Of a stretch of DNA of 64,000 bases, positions 1-12,922 are shown piece by piece. The position numbers were made by a program, and so were the translations under genes. The DNA is from Nitrospirota bacterium. GTDB lineage: Bacteria > Nitrospirota > Thermodesulfovibrionia > Thermodesulfovibrionales > Dissulfurispiraceae. The stretch is from the NCBI GenBank assembly GCA_004321915.1, contig SCQE01000071.1, forward strand, positions 54,853 to 118,852, written 5' to 3'. The notes beneath the pieces are model-generated. The model was given only the letters and a program-made list of their open reading frames with translations. It did not search any database and had not been told where the DNA came from. Numbering within the stretch: position 1 is the first letter of the stretch; each line of letters opens with the position of its first letter.

Positions 1-551
1 TCCTGACCTTCAAGCATCTCTTTCTTGAAGTTGTTTATCCCGCAAAAAACTACGGCGGAGCGGGGAAAGAGCAAAGAGCGGTATTTCAGGGCGAAATCGA
101 GGGCAGGATTGTCGGTGACTATGACCACAGGAATGTCCCTCTTGCCGTATTTCAATTTTAAAAGGTCTTTCAGCTTTTCGAAGTGCTCCTGTTTGGGGTG
201 GCGTTTGCAGTCCAGATATTCGATGTAATATTGCACGTCAGGCAAGGCCTCTTTTAATGTCTCTATGATCCCGGTCATCTCGTTGTCCGACCAAGTATGT
301 CCTACATGATAAGAGTTGAGGACGAGGACTTCGCGCGGGGCCGTGGCTGATACGGCTGGGGTCTTAGCGCCCTTCTTGACCTCCTGACCGGTCGGCAGTT
401 CGATATGTTCGGCTTCTTTCACCTGCCGGTATCCGGTATAAAGCAATACCGATACGGCTATGCCGAAGAGCAGGCTTATGAGCGCGGCCTTTTTCGAGCC
501 GGAAAAGACCACGGCGAGAGCGTTCTTTTTTTGCAGCATGCGTTGATTCAT
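1..551 (-). CDS. Membrane-anchored sensory protein, N-terminal part (runs off left edge)
   Basis: Only the first ~183 codons lie in the window. I chose the ATG at 551 because it overlaps the TGA of the upstream gene (ATGA), which implies translational coupling; a second in-frame ATG is four codons further on. After a basic stretch there is one hydrophobic helix at about residues 23-43. The part outside the membrane reads VLVLNSYHVGHTWSDNEM and later DIPVVIVTDNPALDFA, a pattern I associate with the ABC-substrate-binding-like sensory domain (COG2984 type) found at the front of sensor kinases. It is the last visible member of a long minus-strand signalling run, so a sensor kinase or PAS protein is likely. 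The output domain is not visible, so function is inferred only. Confidence 0.6.
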   Translation of the reverse strand, partial: MNQRMLQKKNALAVVFSGSKKAALISLLFGIAVSVLLYTGYRQVKEAEHIELPTGQEVKKGAKTPAVSATAPREVLVLNSYHVGHTWSDNEMTGIIETLKEALPDVQYYIEYLDCKRHPKQEHFEKLKDLLKLKYGKRDIPVVIVTDNPALDFALKYRSLLFPRSAVVFCGINNFKKEMLEGQ

Positions 552-2263
552 TTTTCCGGACCTTCTGTCTGTCGTTCCAGTTCCTTTATCCGTTCCTTCA
601 GTTCTACCATCCTCAGTTCCCTGCCGACGAACAATTTGTTCAGTTTCTCGAGTTCTATGTTCTTTTTTTCCAATTCGACAGTCCGCTCCGCTACACGCGC
701 TTCAAGTTCTTCGTTGAGTTTGCCGAGTTCCTCCTGTGCTCTGGTCCCTTCCGTTACATTGACCAGCGACAGTATGAGGGCCTCGACCTTTCCGTCTGGA
801 CCCTTGACCGGGGTAAGGCTCCAATCCCAATACGAAACGCCCCGTTCAGGATTGTCTTTGTATTCGAACGGCTTTGCCTTTGCTATATGCTGCTCGCCTG
901 TTTCCACGACCTTTCTGAAGATCGCCTCGTTCTCTTGGTCCGGGAACAGGTCGAAGTGGTTCTTTCCGATGAAATAATCGGGCGTCTTGCCGTCCGCCCC
1001 GGCATACTCGTTATTGACCCTTATAAAATTAAAATCCTTGTCGATATAAGCGATACAGGTTGTGGTCATGGAGATTATTCGTTCGACCATCTCGGCGCTT
1101 TTTCGCAGCGCTTCCTCCGTCTGTTTCCGGTCGGTGATATCTATGAAAGTGGTCAATGCCCTTTGGCCTATGGATGACATGTGGAACTCGATGTGGCGTT
1201 GCGAGCCGTCTTTGCAAGTTACAACAGCTTCCATCGGCTCCATCGATGTTTTATTATTGAATGCCTTTTCAGTCCGATCATTCCATTCCGCCAATATCCT
1301 GTCCCGGTAATGTTTTTCAGGATAGGCAAGGGGCCAAAAATGAGAGATGTCGGGAACATCTTCCATTGTGTAGCCGAAAAGGTCGGAGAATTTCTTGTTC
1401 AGAAAAAGCACCGTATCCCCGTCCTTTGCAGTCACAACTATAGGAAGAGGAGAGTTTTTTATAAGTTCGCTTGTGTAGGATTCGCTTTCCAGCAGCGCTT
1501 CCCCGGATTTTATCTGCTCCAGCACTAACCGTTTACCCTTTAAAAAAGCTATGCCGAGAAGTGTCGAGCCGAAAAGCCATATGACAAGGTGGGAAAGTAG
1601 TATCGCATGGGTCGTCTCTTTCTCCAGCAGCAGGTACGCTTCCATCGGCACGTTGACCCCCACTCCGCCCCTTATATCTCCCTCTTTGTATCCCTGATGT
1701 CTGTGGCATTTCAGGCATGCATCCTTGACCATCATAGGACGCATAAGCCGGAGGTTCTGTTGCCCGTCATGTTCGGTCATTTCAAAAAACTCTTTTGCCC
1801 CTTTCTCAAAGGCTGTCAGCGCCTTGAGTTCCCATGCGTCGGGCGCATTGGCCGGATTCAGGGGCTTAAGGCTCGTTATCCGACCTCTGATGCCGTAGAG
1901 TTCACCGAAGTCGGCCATCATCTGGCGTATCATGTACGCGGGATTCATGAGGGTCAGACGTTTACCGGAAGGCATGGCGATGTCGCGGTCCGGTATGTGG
2001 CTGAGATAAGGGTTCGGCGGGGTCTGTTCAGTCGGCGGCACATAGACCCCGCCGTGTTTTGTCGCCCAGTGACGAAAGGCTTGGTCTTTATTGAAATTGG
2101 AAACAGCCTCTTTTTTTGCCAGCGCAAGGGTCTGAGAGCGTTCGTTATAAAAGTTCCAAGCAGCGGAGCATACGACTATTACGGTCCATATGAGCGCGGC
2201 AACCCCTATTGTGCGATAGAGATAAGCGAGACCTCTGGGGTTTGTGTTTTTATTTTTATTCAT
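548..2263 (-). CDS. Membrane sensor with c-type haem (DUF3365-like) domain and two PAS domains
   Basis: A 571-residue protein with TM helices at about 18-36 and 220-240 bracketing a periplasmic domain that contains a CLKCH haem-binding motif at 183-187 followed by GGVGVNVPM. That layout is typical of the Tll0287-like/DUF3365 sensory domain. Two PAS domains follow (about 262-385, ending FIDITDRKQ, and 390-515), then a coiled coil ending LFVGRELRMVELKERIKELE. There is no HisKA or ATPase domain, so it cannot phosphorylate by itself; it presumably signals to a partner kinase. The 3' end overlaps the next gene by 4 bp and the 5' end overlaps the stop of the receiver-PAS gene by 8 bp, so it sits inside an operon. 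Haem attachment would make it a redox or gas sensor, which is inference. Confidence 0.85.
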   Translation of the reverse strand: MNKNKNTNPRGLAYLYRTIGVAALIWTVIVVCSAAWNFYNERSQTLALAKKEAVSNFNKDQAFRHWATKHGGVYVPPTEQTPPNPYLSHIPDRDIAMPSGKRLTLMNPAYMIRQMMADFGELYGIRGRITSLKPLNPANAPDAWELKALTAFEKGAKEFFEMTEHDGQQNLRLMRPMMVKDACLKCHRHQGYKEGDIRGGVGVNVPMEAYLLLEKETTHAILLSHLVIWLFGSTLLGIAFLKGKRLVLEQIKSGEALLESESYTSELIKNSPLPIVVTAKDGDTVLFLNKKFSDLFGYTMEDVPDISHFWPLAYPEKHYRDRILAEWNDRTEKAFNNKTSMEPMEAVVTCKDGSQRHIEFHMSSIGQRALTTFIDITDRKQTEEALRKSAEMVERIISMTTTCIAYIDKDFNFIRVNNEYAGADGKTPDYFIGKNHFDLFPDQENEAIFRKVVETGEQHIAKAKPFEYKDNPERGVSYWDWSLTPVKGPDGKVEALILSLVNVTEGTRAQEELGKLNEELEARVAERTVELEKKNIELEKLNKLFVGRELRMVELKERIKELERQTEGPEK

Positions 2264-3290
2264 TTTGTTTCTCCAGTTCTTTTATCCGTTCTTTCAACTC
2301 CACCATACGCAGTTCCCTGCCTACGAACGCCTTGTTCATCTGTTCAAGCTCGTAATTTCTTCTTTCGAGTTCTTTTGTGCGTTCTCTGACCCTTTGCTCG
2401 AGCTCTTCATTGATGTTGCGTATTTTTTCTTCCGCCTGTTTGCGCTCGGTTATGTCGGTTATGACGCCGTCGTATGACACAAGCTCTCCCTCAGCGCCGG
2501 CATTGGGGACAAGCGTGGTCTGCACCCAGCGGACAGAGCCGTCCTTGTGCAGGAGCCTATGCTCGAAGGTATTGGCGGTTTTCGATGTTATGATTTCCCG
2601 GGCTGCATCGACGACCGCCTGCCGGTCATCCGGGTGTATCATCCGGTACCACAGGTCAGGATCGGTTGCGTATTCTTCGGCCGAAAAACCGGTCACCGCG
2701 AGGCAGCCGGGGCCGTGCATTGTAGAGACCGCTTTTCCGCCGTACATGACAACCGTATACATATAGCTGGTGACTGACGCAAGGAGGTCTCGAAAGCGTC
2801 TTTCGCTCTCACGCAGGCTGTCCAATGTCTTGTTCAGCTCCGAGGTGCGTTCGCTTACGAGTGTTTCAAGCTGCTGTTCGTGCATCTCTATCCTGCGGCG
2901 CTGTTGATAAAGGTCGCAAAAGACCCTCATCTTGCTCAGAAGGATGTTCGGCTCGATAGGTTTCATCATGTAGTCGAACGCACCGGCCCCGTAGCCTTTA
3001 AACTGGTGCTCGGTGTCTTTCATGACCCCTGTGACGAATATGATCGGCAGTCGGCCGGTTTTGGGGTTTGCCCTCATAAGTTCGGCTGTTTCAAACCCGT
3101 CCATATCAGGCATTCTGACATCCATGAGGACTATCGCGAAATCATGTTTCAGTGAAAGGCGCAGGGCTTCGTTGCCTGACGTGGCTTTAAAAATATCGAG
3201 CCCCATGTCTTCCAGAAGACTTTCCATGGCGGTCAGGTTTTCGGGCCTGTCGTCAACCAGCAGTACGGGTATTTTATCGGTCCCGGTCAT
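2256..3290 (-). CDS. Response regulator receiver fused to PAS domain
   Basis: About 344 residues from the ATG at 3290, preferred over an upstream ATG inside cheB because a GGAG box lies about 8 nt before it and it begins 2 nt past the cheB stop. The receiver domain (about 5-125) has the acidic pair LLVDD, the phosphoacceptor in LMDVRMPDMDG and the Lys in MMKPIEP. A coiled coil leads to one PAS domain ending ITDITERKQ. The tail again carries NKAFVGRELRMVELKERIKE. It has no kinase, GGDEF or DNA-binding output. It is likely a relay between the neighbouring kinases and the PAS proteins; target unknown. Confidence 0.85.
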   Translation of the reverse strand: MTGTDKIPVLLVDDRPENLTAMESLLEDMGLDIFKATSGNEALRLSLKHDFAIVLMDVRMPDMDGFETAELMRANPKTGRLPIIFVTGVMKDTEHQFKGYGAGAFDYMMKPIEPNILLSKMRVFCDLYQQRRRIEMHEQQLETLVSERTSELNKTLDSLRESERRFRDLLASVTSYMYTVVMYGGKAVSTMHGPGCLAVTGFSAEEYATDPDLWYRMIHPDDRQAVVDAAREIITSKTANTFEHRLLHKDGSVRWVQTTLVPNAGAEGELVSYDGVITDITERKQAEEKIRNINEELEQRVRERTKELERRNYELEQMNKAFVGRELRMVELKERIKELEKQNE

Positions 3291-3292
3291 AT

Positions 3293-3883
3293 CTATTGCT
3301 CCTTTTTCCTTTCGGCCAATGCGCATAAAAGCGGCGCAATCCCTTTCAGTGGAAGAACGTGGTCCGCCTTGACCGCCGCAAGCGCGCTTCGCGGCATGAA
3401 GTCCGCCTCCGCCTCCAGCGGGTCCTGCACGATCGTAATCCCTCCCATGTCTTTAATCGTTTTCAGCCCCCCGCTTCCGTCCGAACCGCCCCCTGTCATG
3501 ATAATTCCGATGAGGCCGGGACCGCATGCCTTCGCAGCGGACTCGAACAGCACGTCGACAGAGGGCCGCGCAAAACATACGGGCATGTCCACTGAAAGGG
3601 ACAAGGTTCCGTCTCTCTCCAGCAATAAATGATAGTTGGGCGGCGCAAAGTATGCGGTCCCTGCCTCGATCTTTTCCTCTTCGTCGGCTTCCTTGATGCG
3701 AAGCGGACAAAAGGAATCGAGCAGGGCCGCAAGGTTGCTTTGCGAATCAGGGCTTGTATGGTGCACTATGATGACCGGCAGTCGAAAGTCCTGCGGCAGC
3801 CCTCCTAGCAGGACCCTCAGCGCCTCCACCCCTCCCATCGATACTCCCACAACCACCGCGCAAAACCGTAGCTCCCTATGCAT
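3293..3883 (-). CDS. cheB: CheB-type protein-glutamate methylesterase, catalytic domain only
   Basis: A 196-residue protein covering only the CheB methylesterase domain. The catalytic triad is visible: Ser in [12 protein letters not shown], His in VIIVHHTSP, and Asp in [11 protein letters not shown]. CheB hydrolyses glutamyl methyl esters made by CheR. There is no N-terminal receiver, unlike canonical chemotaxis CheB, so activity is not directly controlled by phosphorylation of the same chain. It overlaps the end of cheR by 8 bp and is followed by a receiver-PAS gene. It lies next to a hybrid kinase with a methyl-accepting-type four-helix bundle, and no CheA, CheW or flagellar genes are adjacent. 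A role in adapting that kinase cluster is an inference. Confidence 0.9.
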   Translation of the reverse strand: MHRELRFCAVVVGVSMGGVEALRVLLGGLPQDFRLPVIIVHHTSPDSQSNLAALLDSFCPLRIKEADEEEKIEAGTAYFAPPNYHLLLERDGTLSLSVDMPVCFARPSVDVLFESAAKACGPGLIGIIMTGGGSDGSGGLKTIKDMGGITIVQDPLEAEADFMPRSALAAVKADHVLPLKGIAPLLCALAERKKEQ

Positions 3884-4705
3884 ATTGTTTCCTGTAGATG
3901 CGCGTGCCGCGCGCCAGCTCTTTATATCCGCCCGATATGCAGCGGCCGGAAAGTGTTTCTTTCATTCCAAGACATAGAAAGCCGCCGTTCGACAGGCTGC
4001 CGTCAAAAAGGGTGAGCACACGCTCTTTCAGCGCGGGCCTGAAGTAGATCAGGAGGTTTCTGCAAAGGACCGTCTGCATCTCACCGAGCCCGGCGTCGAC
4101 CGTCAGGTTGTGGGAAGCAAAGACGATATTATTTTTGAGTTTTTGCGACAGGATGGCGCGGTCATACCGCGCAGTGTAATAGTCCGCAAAATCTCTTTTT
4201 CCGCCTGCCGTCTGGTAGCTGTGCGTGAACTGCCGCATTCTTTCGAGCGGATAAACCCCCTCCTTGGCCTGTTGAAGGACCCTTTCGTTTATGTCGGTGG
4301 CGTATATCCTGTAATGTCCGTCAAGCCCCTCTTCGCAAAGCAGAATGGCCAAAGAGTACGCCTCCTCTCCTGCAGCGCATCCCGCAACCCAAATCTTTAT
4401 AAAAGGGTAGGTCTTCAGGTGAGGCACAACAACTTCCCTAATGGCTTTAAAGAATTGAGGGTCGCGGAACATCTCGGATACATTTACGGTTATACCGTCC
4501 AGCAGATCGCTGAACAGTTCCCGGTCGCGCAGTACAACGGCTTGGGCCTCCGAAAAACCTGCGAAGCCTGTTTTATGCAGCCACTGCGTCAATCGCCGCT
4601 TGAGGGACGCTTCGGCATATTCCCTGAAATCATAGCCGTACACATCGAATATCCCCTCCAGCAGGAGACTTATCTCGATGTTCTCGATGTCTGATGTTTT
4701 CATCA

Positions 4706-4706
<1 letters not shown>
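3876..4706 (-). CDS. cheR: CheR-type protein-glutamate O-methyltransferase
   Basis: About 276 residues starting at the ATG at 4706, which overlaps the TAA of the upstream kinase (TAATG); a second ATG follows directly. An N-terminal helical CheR domain ([19 protein letters not shown]) is followed by the SAM-binding fold: [16 protein letters not shown] is motif I and [11 protein letters not shown] the acidic loop. [18 protein letters not shown] precedes the NLLIYF strand that typifies CheR. It methylates glutamates in receptors or kinases using S-adenosylmethionine. It is paired with cheB by an 8-bp overlap. The tight coupling to a hybrid kinase suggests a methylation-adapted, non-flagellar signalling pathway. 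Confidence 0.92.
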
Positions 4707-8425
<3,719 letters not shown>

Positions 8426-8464
8426 AATGATCGTCCCTCCTGCTCATGAATATTCATTTTTAAG

Positions 8465-8552
8465 GCCGTCATTCCCGAAGGTCTTAATCGGGAATCCAGT
8501 TTTTTTAAGTAGTCGCTCACGCTCTGGATACCCGCCTTCGCGGGTATGACGA
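8465..8552. repeat. Intergenic palindromic repeat (attccc...gggaatcca type)
   Basis: In the 157-bp gap between the hybrid kinase start (8425) and the end of the multi-PAS gene (8583). It contains two hairpins: gtcattcccgaaggtctt / cgggaatccag, then tggatacccgc / gcgggtatgacg. It shares its layout with 19768-19840 and with part of 35289-35345. It probably forms strong stems in RNA and may separate the two halves of the operon. I see no clear promoter by eye. Confidence 0.75.
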
Positions 8553-8582
8553 CTTTTCGTGAGTCTATCAACGGTAGTCTGT

Positions 8583-11471
8583 TTATGTATCCGTTTCGGT
8601 CTGCCCGCCATGCGCTGTTTTTTCTTCCAGCGCCTTTATCCTGTCCTTCAATTCGATCATCTTCAACTCCCTGCCCACGAACAACTTGTTCATTCTTTCG
8701 AGTTCCGCGTTTTTGCTTTCGAGTTCGGAGGTGCGTTCTTTTACACGTTGTTCGAGTTTTTCGTTCAGTCTACGCAACTCTTGTTCGGCCCGCTTGCGTT
8801 CGGTGATGTCTGTGAACATACCGAAGGAGCCGTTAAAATTGTGACCCTCATCAAAGATTGGGGTAGCTGAAACAAAGGTCCATATCGTCTGTCCGTCTAT
8901 GCGGCGAAACCTGCGCTCATAGGTCTGTGACACCCCCCTGCGGCGGGCCTCCATTTTCGAGGTATGGTCAAAAATGTCCTCTTCAAGCATGAAGTCGCTC
9001 ATCGGACGTCCTGTCAGTTTTTCCTCTTGGTAGCCGAGCATTTCGGACATCCGGGCGTTGACAAAGGTGATCCCCGTATCAGGCCCCAACACCATAATGC
9101 CTTCCGTGGCTGTGTCTACGATGGTGCGGTACTTCTCCTCGCTCTTCTGCAGACTGCGATGTGCGAGCAGGCTGGACAGGGAGTCGGAGACGCGCCTGCC
9201 GACCTCCTGAAAAAATCTCTCTTCCTCTGATGTCCAGACGCGTGCGTAAGAGCACTGATGGATACCAAACTGCCATGGGCCTCCGATCTTGGGATAAAGG
9301 GCCATGGCCATGAAGCTTTTAAAACCGAAGCGTACGGACGCGTCAGCGGGCAACGGGTGCGGGGTCCCCGGACCGAATTTCACCGGACCGTCCGCTGTCA
9401 GCAAGGTGCGGAAGGTCTCTGCAACATCTTGGCCCATAGGTATTTCGGTCCCCAGTTCCATGGCCCCCGGATATTCCGGCCTGTTGCGCTCCATCGGGAC
9501 CATCCATGACGCTGCATCCGGGTCGCAAGGGTACAACAGGAACGCCCGGTCGCAATCGAAGTTCTTAAGCACTAGGTCGAGAACGTCGCTCATCATCCGT
9601 TCAAGGTCGTTTGTCTCTTGGATTGCCCGGTTGACGCGGTCCATGTTTTCGAAATAACGGAGGTTTGCAAGACGCATTTCTTCGGATTTTTCCCGGTCCG
9701 TAACATCCCGGACAAAAGCGCAATTGTATTCCTGCCCCCCAAACGAGATGTGATTAGCGTTGATCTCTACCGGAACGAACGAGCCGTTTTTCCGGCGAAG
9801 CCGGGCCTCGAATGAAAGCGTTTTCTTTTGTTTAAGTTCTTCCCAATGCAGCGGCCATGCTTCTTTTGGGTGCTCAGGGTTGACGTCAGAGGCGCTGATC
9901 CCCCAAAACTCTTCTCTTGTGTAGCCAAGCAGACGGCAAGCGGCCTCGTTTATATAAAAGTAACTCCCGTCGGGTTTCAGCCACATAACCGTATCGGCGG
10001 CGCTGTCCACACTGAACTGGGTCAGCCTCAACCGTTCATTGGCCCTTTTCAGTTCGGCTGTGCGTTCTTCCACGCGCCTTTCGAGATCTTCATTGGTCCT
10101 GCGGAGTTCCTGTTCTATGAGCCTCAACGCGGTAATGTCCCGCATTATAACGACCGCTCCTAGCTTCCGCCCGGACTCGTCGGTTATGAGGCTTCCGTTT
10201 GCCAGTATGAACCGGGGCGATTGACCTTTGGCAATTATGGCCATGCCGGAGTCCCTGACGACCTTGCCCTTGAATGCCATCGCAAGCGGTATCTCTTCGG
10301 TCGGCAGAGGGGTCACTCCGTCGGCACGGTAAAGGTCGTAATGCTTCGCCCATTCTTCTTTGGGCAGCCGCATCGGATCTAGGCCATGCCACTCCCTAGC
10401 GGTCCGGTTGAAAAGTGTAAGGATGCCTTCTTCGTCGCAGGCGACCACGCCGTCCGACATGCTCTCCAGAAGGGACCGGCTGAACTCCCGTTCACCGGCC
10501 AAGATCTCCTCGGCCCGTTTTCTTTCGGTTATGTCTCTGGCAAAGGCGAAGTTGTACTCCGCGCCTTCGTATTCGAAATAATTTACAGTCACCTCGACCG
10601 GGAATATCTCGCCGCTTTTTCTCCTGTGCTTTGTTTCTATGGTGAAAGATTTGCGCTCCTTTATCTCCTGCCAGTGGCTGTCCCATGCCTCGCGCGGAAA
10701 GACCGGGTCGATGTCGAATACGGTCATTCCCAGCAGCTCATTCCGGCTGTACCCGAGACTGAGGCAGGTGGATTCATTAACATCGACAAAGCAGGCGTCG
10801 GGCCGTGTCATGAAGAGGCAGTCTGATATGTTGTCCACGGCAAACTGCGTGATATGCAGTGACTGCTCGAACTTCTCCCTTTCAGCGATCTCTTCCGAAA
10901 GTCTTGTATTTGTCCTTTGGATCTGTTCGAAGGCCGTTTTAAGACTGTCATAGCTCTGCAATTCGTTCTTCAGTATGATTGCCGCGTAATTGAAAAACGG
11001 CATAAACTGCTCGCGCAATTCGCGTACGGATATATGCATGTTCTCCATTTTCAGAACGCCCGCAACTTCATGGCCGACCATGAGAGGGACCGCGCAGGTG
11101 GAGGCCTTGGTGAATTCCGGAGTCATCATCATGGTGTCGCTGAAAGCGTGCGCTACTTCGACAAACCCATGGGTCTCGAATGCCTTTTTCACAAGGTCGT
11201 CCTCGATATTGTCGAGTTTTATCGTTTTGCCGTAGACATCGGCATAGTAGATGTAACTGTCAACAGCGTATACGATGTGATTGCTGCCGCCTATGGTGTC
11301 CATAATTATCCGGAGCATGTTGACGACCGTATTTTCGAGACCTGTGACGGCGCTCAACCGGATCATCATGCTGTTTATGAGGGCAAGATTCGATTTCTCG
11401 ACGGCCAGCTTTTTTGCGCGCTCTTCAAGTTTTTCAATTTCTTCTTTTGGTATGGTTACCGTCTCTGTCAT
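8583..11471 (-). CDS. Multi-domain sensory protein: GAF, three PAS, GAF, PAS; no transmitter
   Basis: A 962-residue cytoplasmic protein. The N-terminal GAF-like domain (about 30-190) is closely similar to that of the next gene upstream (shared [17 protein letters not shown]). PAS domains follow at about 205-325 (ending DITERKRAE), 335-460 and 490-610 (ending VRDVTDREK). A second GAF (about 620-790, containing [15 protein letters not shown]) and a final PAS (about 800-915) come next. The tail is a coiled coil with [19 protein letters not shown], also present on two other proteins here. No HisKA, HATPase or receiver is present. It starts within an ATGA overlap with the GAF kinase, so the two are coupled and probably work as a sensor-kinase pair, by inference. 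Confidence 0.88.
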   Translation of the reverse strand: MTETVTIPKEEIEKLEERAKKLAVEKSNLALINSMMIRLSAVTGLENTVVNMLRIIMDTIGGSNHIVYAVDSYIYYADVYGKTIKLDNIEDDLVKKAFETHGFVEVAHAFSDTMMMTPEFTKASTCAVPLMVGHEVAGVLKMENMHISVRELREQFMPFFNYAAIILKNELQSYDSLKTAFEQIQRTNTRLSEEIAEREKFEQSLHITQFAVDNISDCLFMTRPDACFVDVNESTCLSLGYSRNELLGMTVFDIDPVFPREAWDSHWQEIKERKSFTIETKHRRKSGEIFPVEVTVNYFEYEGAEYNFAFARDITERKRAEEILAGEREFSRSLLESMSDGVVACDEEGILTLFNRTAREWHGLDPMRLPKEEWAKHYDLYRADGVTPLPTEEIPLAMAFKGKVVRDSGMAIIAKGQSPRFILANGSLITDESGRKLGAVVIMRDITALRLIEQELRRTNEDLERRVEERTAELKRANERLRLTQFSVDSAADTVMWLKPDGSYFYINEAACRLLGYTREEFWGISASDVNPEHPKEAWPLHWEELKQKKTLSFEARLRRKNGSFVPVEINANHISFGGQEYNCAFVRDVTDREKSEEMRLANLRYFENMDRVNRAIQETNDLERMMSDVLDLVLKNFDCDRAFLLYPCDPDAASWMVPMERNRPEYPGAMELGTEIPMGQDVAETFRTLLTADGPVKFGPGTPHPLPADASVRFGFKSFMAMALYPKIGGPWQFGIHQCSYARVWTSEEERFFQEVGRRVSDSLSSLLAHRSLQKSEEKYRTIVDTATEGIMVLGPDTGITFVNARMSEMLGYQEEKLTGRPMSDFMLEEDIFDHTSKMEARRRGVSQTYERRFRRIDGQTIWTFVSATPIFDEGHNFNGSFGMFTDITERKRAEQELRRLNEKLEQRVKERTSELESKNAELERMNKLFVGRELKMIELKDRIKALEEKTAHGGQTETDT

Positions 11472-12922
11472 AATGTCTCCTCCGGCGCAATAGGCAGTGT
11501 GATCGTAAACTCGCTGCCTTTGCCTAGTTCGCTCGTCACGTCGATGCGGCCGCCGTGTTTGTTCACGATAATATCGTACGCTATGGCCAGACCGAGGCCT
11601 GTTCCCTTGCCCGGTTCCTTGGTCGTAAAAAAAGGCTCGAATATGCGTTTTATGTTTTCAGGAGGCATGCCCTGTCCGCTGTCGCTTATCGAGACGCGAA
11701 TGCAACCGCGCTCGGCCCATGTCTTTATCCTGATCTCTCCTTTTGTCTCCATGGCGTGCGCCGCATTTATCAGGATGTTCAGAAAGACCTGATTGAGCTG
11801 GCCCGGATTGCAGTACACTTGCGGCAGGTCTCCGTACTCTTTTATCACTCCGGCCTTGTATTTGATCTCGTTCCACGCTATCGAAAGCGTGCTGTCCAGC
11901 GCGCGGTTGATGTCCGCATAGGCGCATTCTGCAGCGTCCACTCGGGAGAAACTCTTTAAGTCCTGAACAATCCGCTTTACCCTCTCAGCCCCGTCGAGGG
12001 ACTCGGATATAAGGTTGTTGATATCGCCGGTAATGTAGTCCATTTTGAGCGCGGCGCGCTGTTTCCGGACGAAGTCGAGCGTTGTCCCGTTCTCCGGAGC
12101 TGTCTTTTTCGCGAGGTCCTCAAGGCCGCCGGCCTGAACGTCGAGAAACCGCGTGCGCTTTTCCGCGTATTTGCGGAGTGTATTGAGATTGCTGATGATA
12201 AAGCCCATCGGGTTGTTTATCTCATGCGCCACACCTGCGGCCAGTTGGCCTATCGACGCCATCTTGTCCTGTTGGAGAAGCTGTGCTTGGGCCGCTTTCA
12301 AGTCCGTATAAGCTTTTTCGAGGGCGGCGTTCGCGGCCTCCAGTTCGGAGTTTGTCCGGCTCAACTTGTCATATGCCTTTTTGAGCCGTGTGTGTCCGAG
12401 TATCTCGTTTTTTAATACGAGGGCCGCGTAATTGAAAAATGGCTGGAACTGTTCGCGCACTTCACGGACGGACATGTGCATGTCTTCCATTTTCAAGACG
12501 CCTATAATGTCGGCGCCGACCATGAGAGGGACCGCGCAGGTGGAGGCCTTGGTAAACTCAGGTGTTGTCATCTTGGTATCGCTAAAGGCGTGTTCTATTT
12601 CTATGAATTCGCGGTTTTCCAAAACCTTTTTTACAAGGCCGTTGTCGATGCGGTCGATCGTCGTCCTTTTACCGAAAACGTCGGCATAGTAAATATCATC
12701 GTCGATAAAATAATAGATCGAGATGTTGGCCCCGCCTATGCTTTCAAGGACTATGCTCAGTATGTTTCCTATAGTGTTTTCGAGCCCCGGCACTGCGCTC
12801 AACCTGTTCATCAGGCTGAGCGCCAACTGGAGATACGACTTTTCACCGGCCAGTTTTCTGGCTCGCTCTTTCAGGCCCTCCAGTTCCCCTTTCGGTATGT
12901 TTGTCATTTCGGGCATGCTCAC
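11468..12922 (-). CDS. GAF-domain sensor histidine kinase
   Basis: A 484-residue cytoplasmic kinase. GAF at about 30-185, a coiled coil (about 190-235), then HisKA with the phosphoacceptor in [17 protein letters not shown]. The ATPase core has [13 protein letters not shown] (N box), ISDSGQGMP (G1) and [14 protein letters not shown] (G2). The GAF is a paralogue of the one in the 962-residue downstream protein, suggesting duplication within the operon and a shared ligand or GAF-GAF pairing. Both ends overlap their neighbours by ATGA, so it is an internal operon gene. It has no receiver domain of its own; possible partners are the lone receiver at 15878-16255 and receiver-PAS at 2256-3290. Confidence 0.92.
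   Translation of the reverse strand: MSMPEMTNIPKGELEGLKERARKLAGEKSYLQLALSLMNRLSAVPGLENTIGNILSIVLESIGGANISIYYFIDDDIYYADVFGKRTTIDRIDNGLVKKVLENREFIEIEHAFSDTKMTTPEFTKASTCAVPLMVGADIIGVLKMEDMHMSVREVREQFQPFFNYAALVLKNEILGHTRLKKAYDKLSRTNSELEAANAALEKAYTDLKAAQAQLLQQDKMASIGQLAAGVAHEINNPMGFIISNLNTLRKYAEKRTRFLDVQAGGLEDLAKKTAPENGTTLDFVRKQRAALKMDYITGDINNLISESLDGAERVKRIVQDLKSFSRVDAAECAYADINRALDSTLSIAWNEIKYKAGVIKEYGDLPQVYCNPGQLNQVFLNILINAAHAMETKGEIRIKTWAERGCIRVSISDSGQGMPPENIKRIFEPFFTTKEPGKGTGLGLAIAYDIIVNKHGGRIDVTSELGKGSEFTITLPIAPEETL

Noticed and set aside
405..977. Long plus-strand frames opposite the kinase genes (for example 405-977, 1607-2389, 4808-5983, 6284-7495)
   Set aside because: They lie antisense to genes with clear domain matches and have no recognisable motif of their own; they are shadows.
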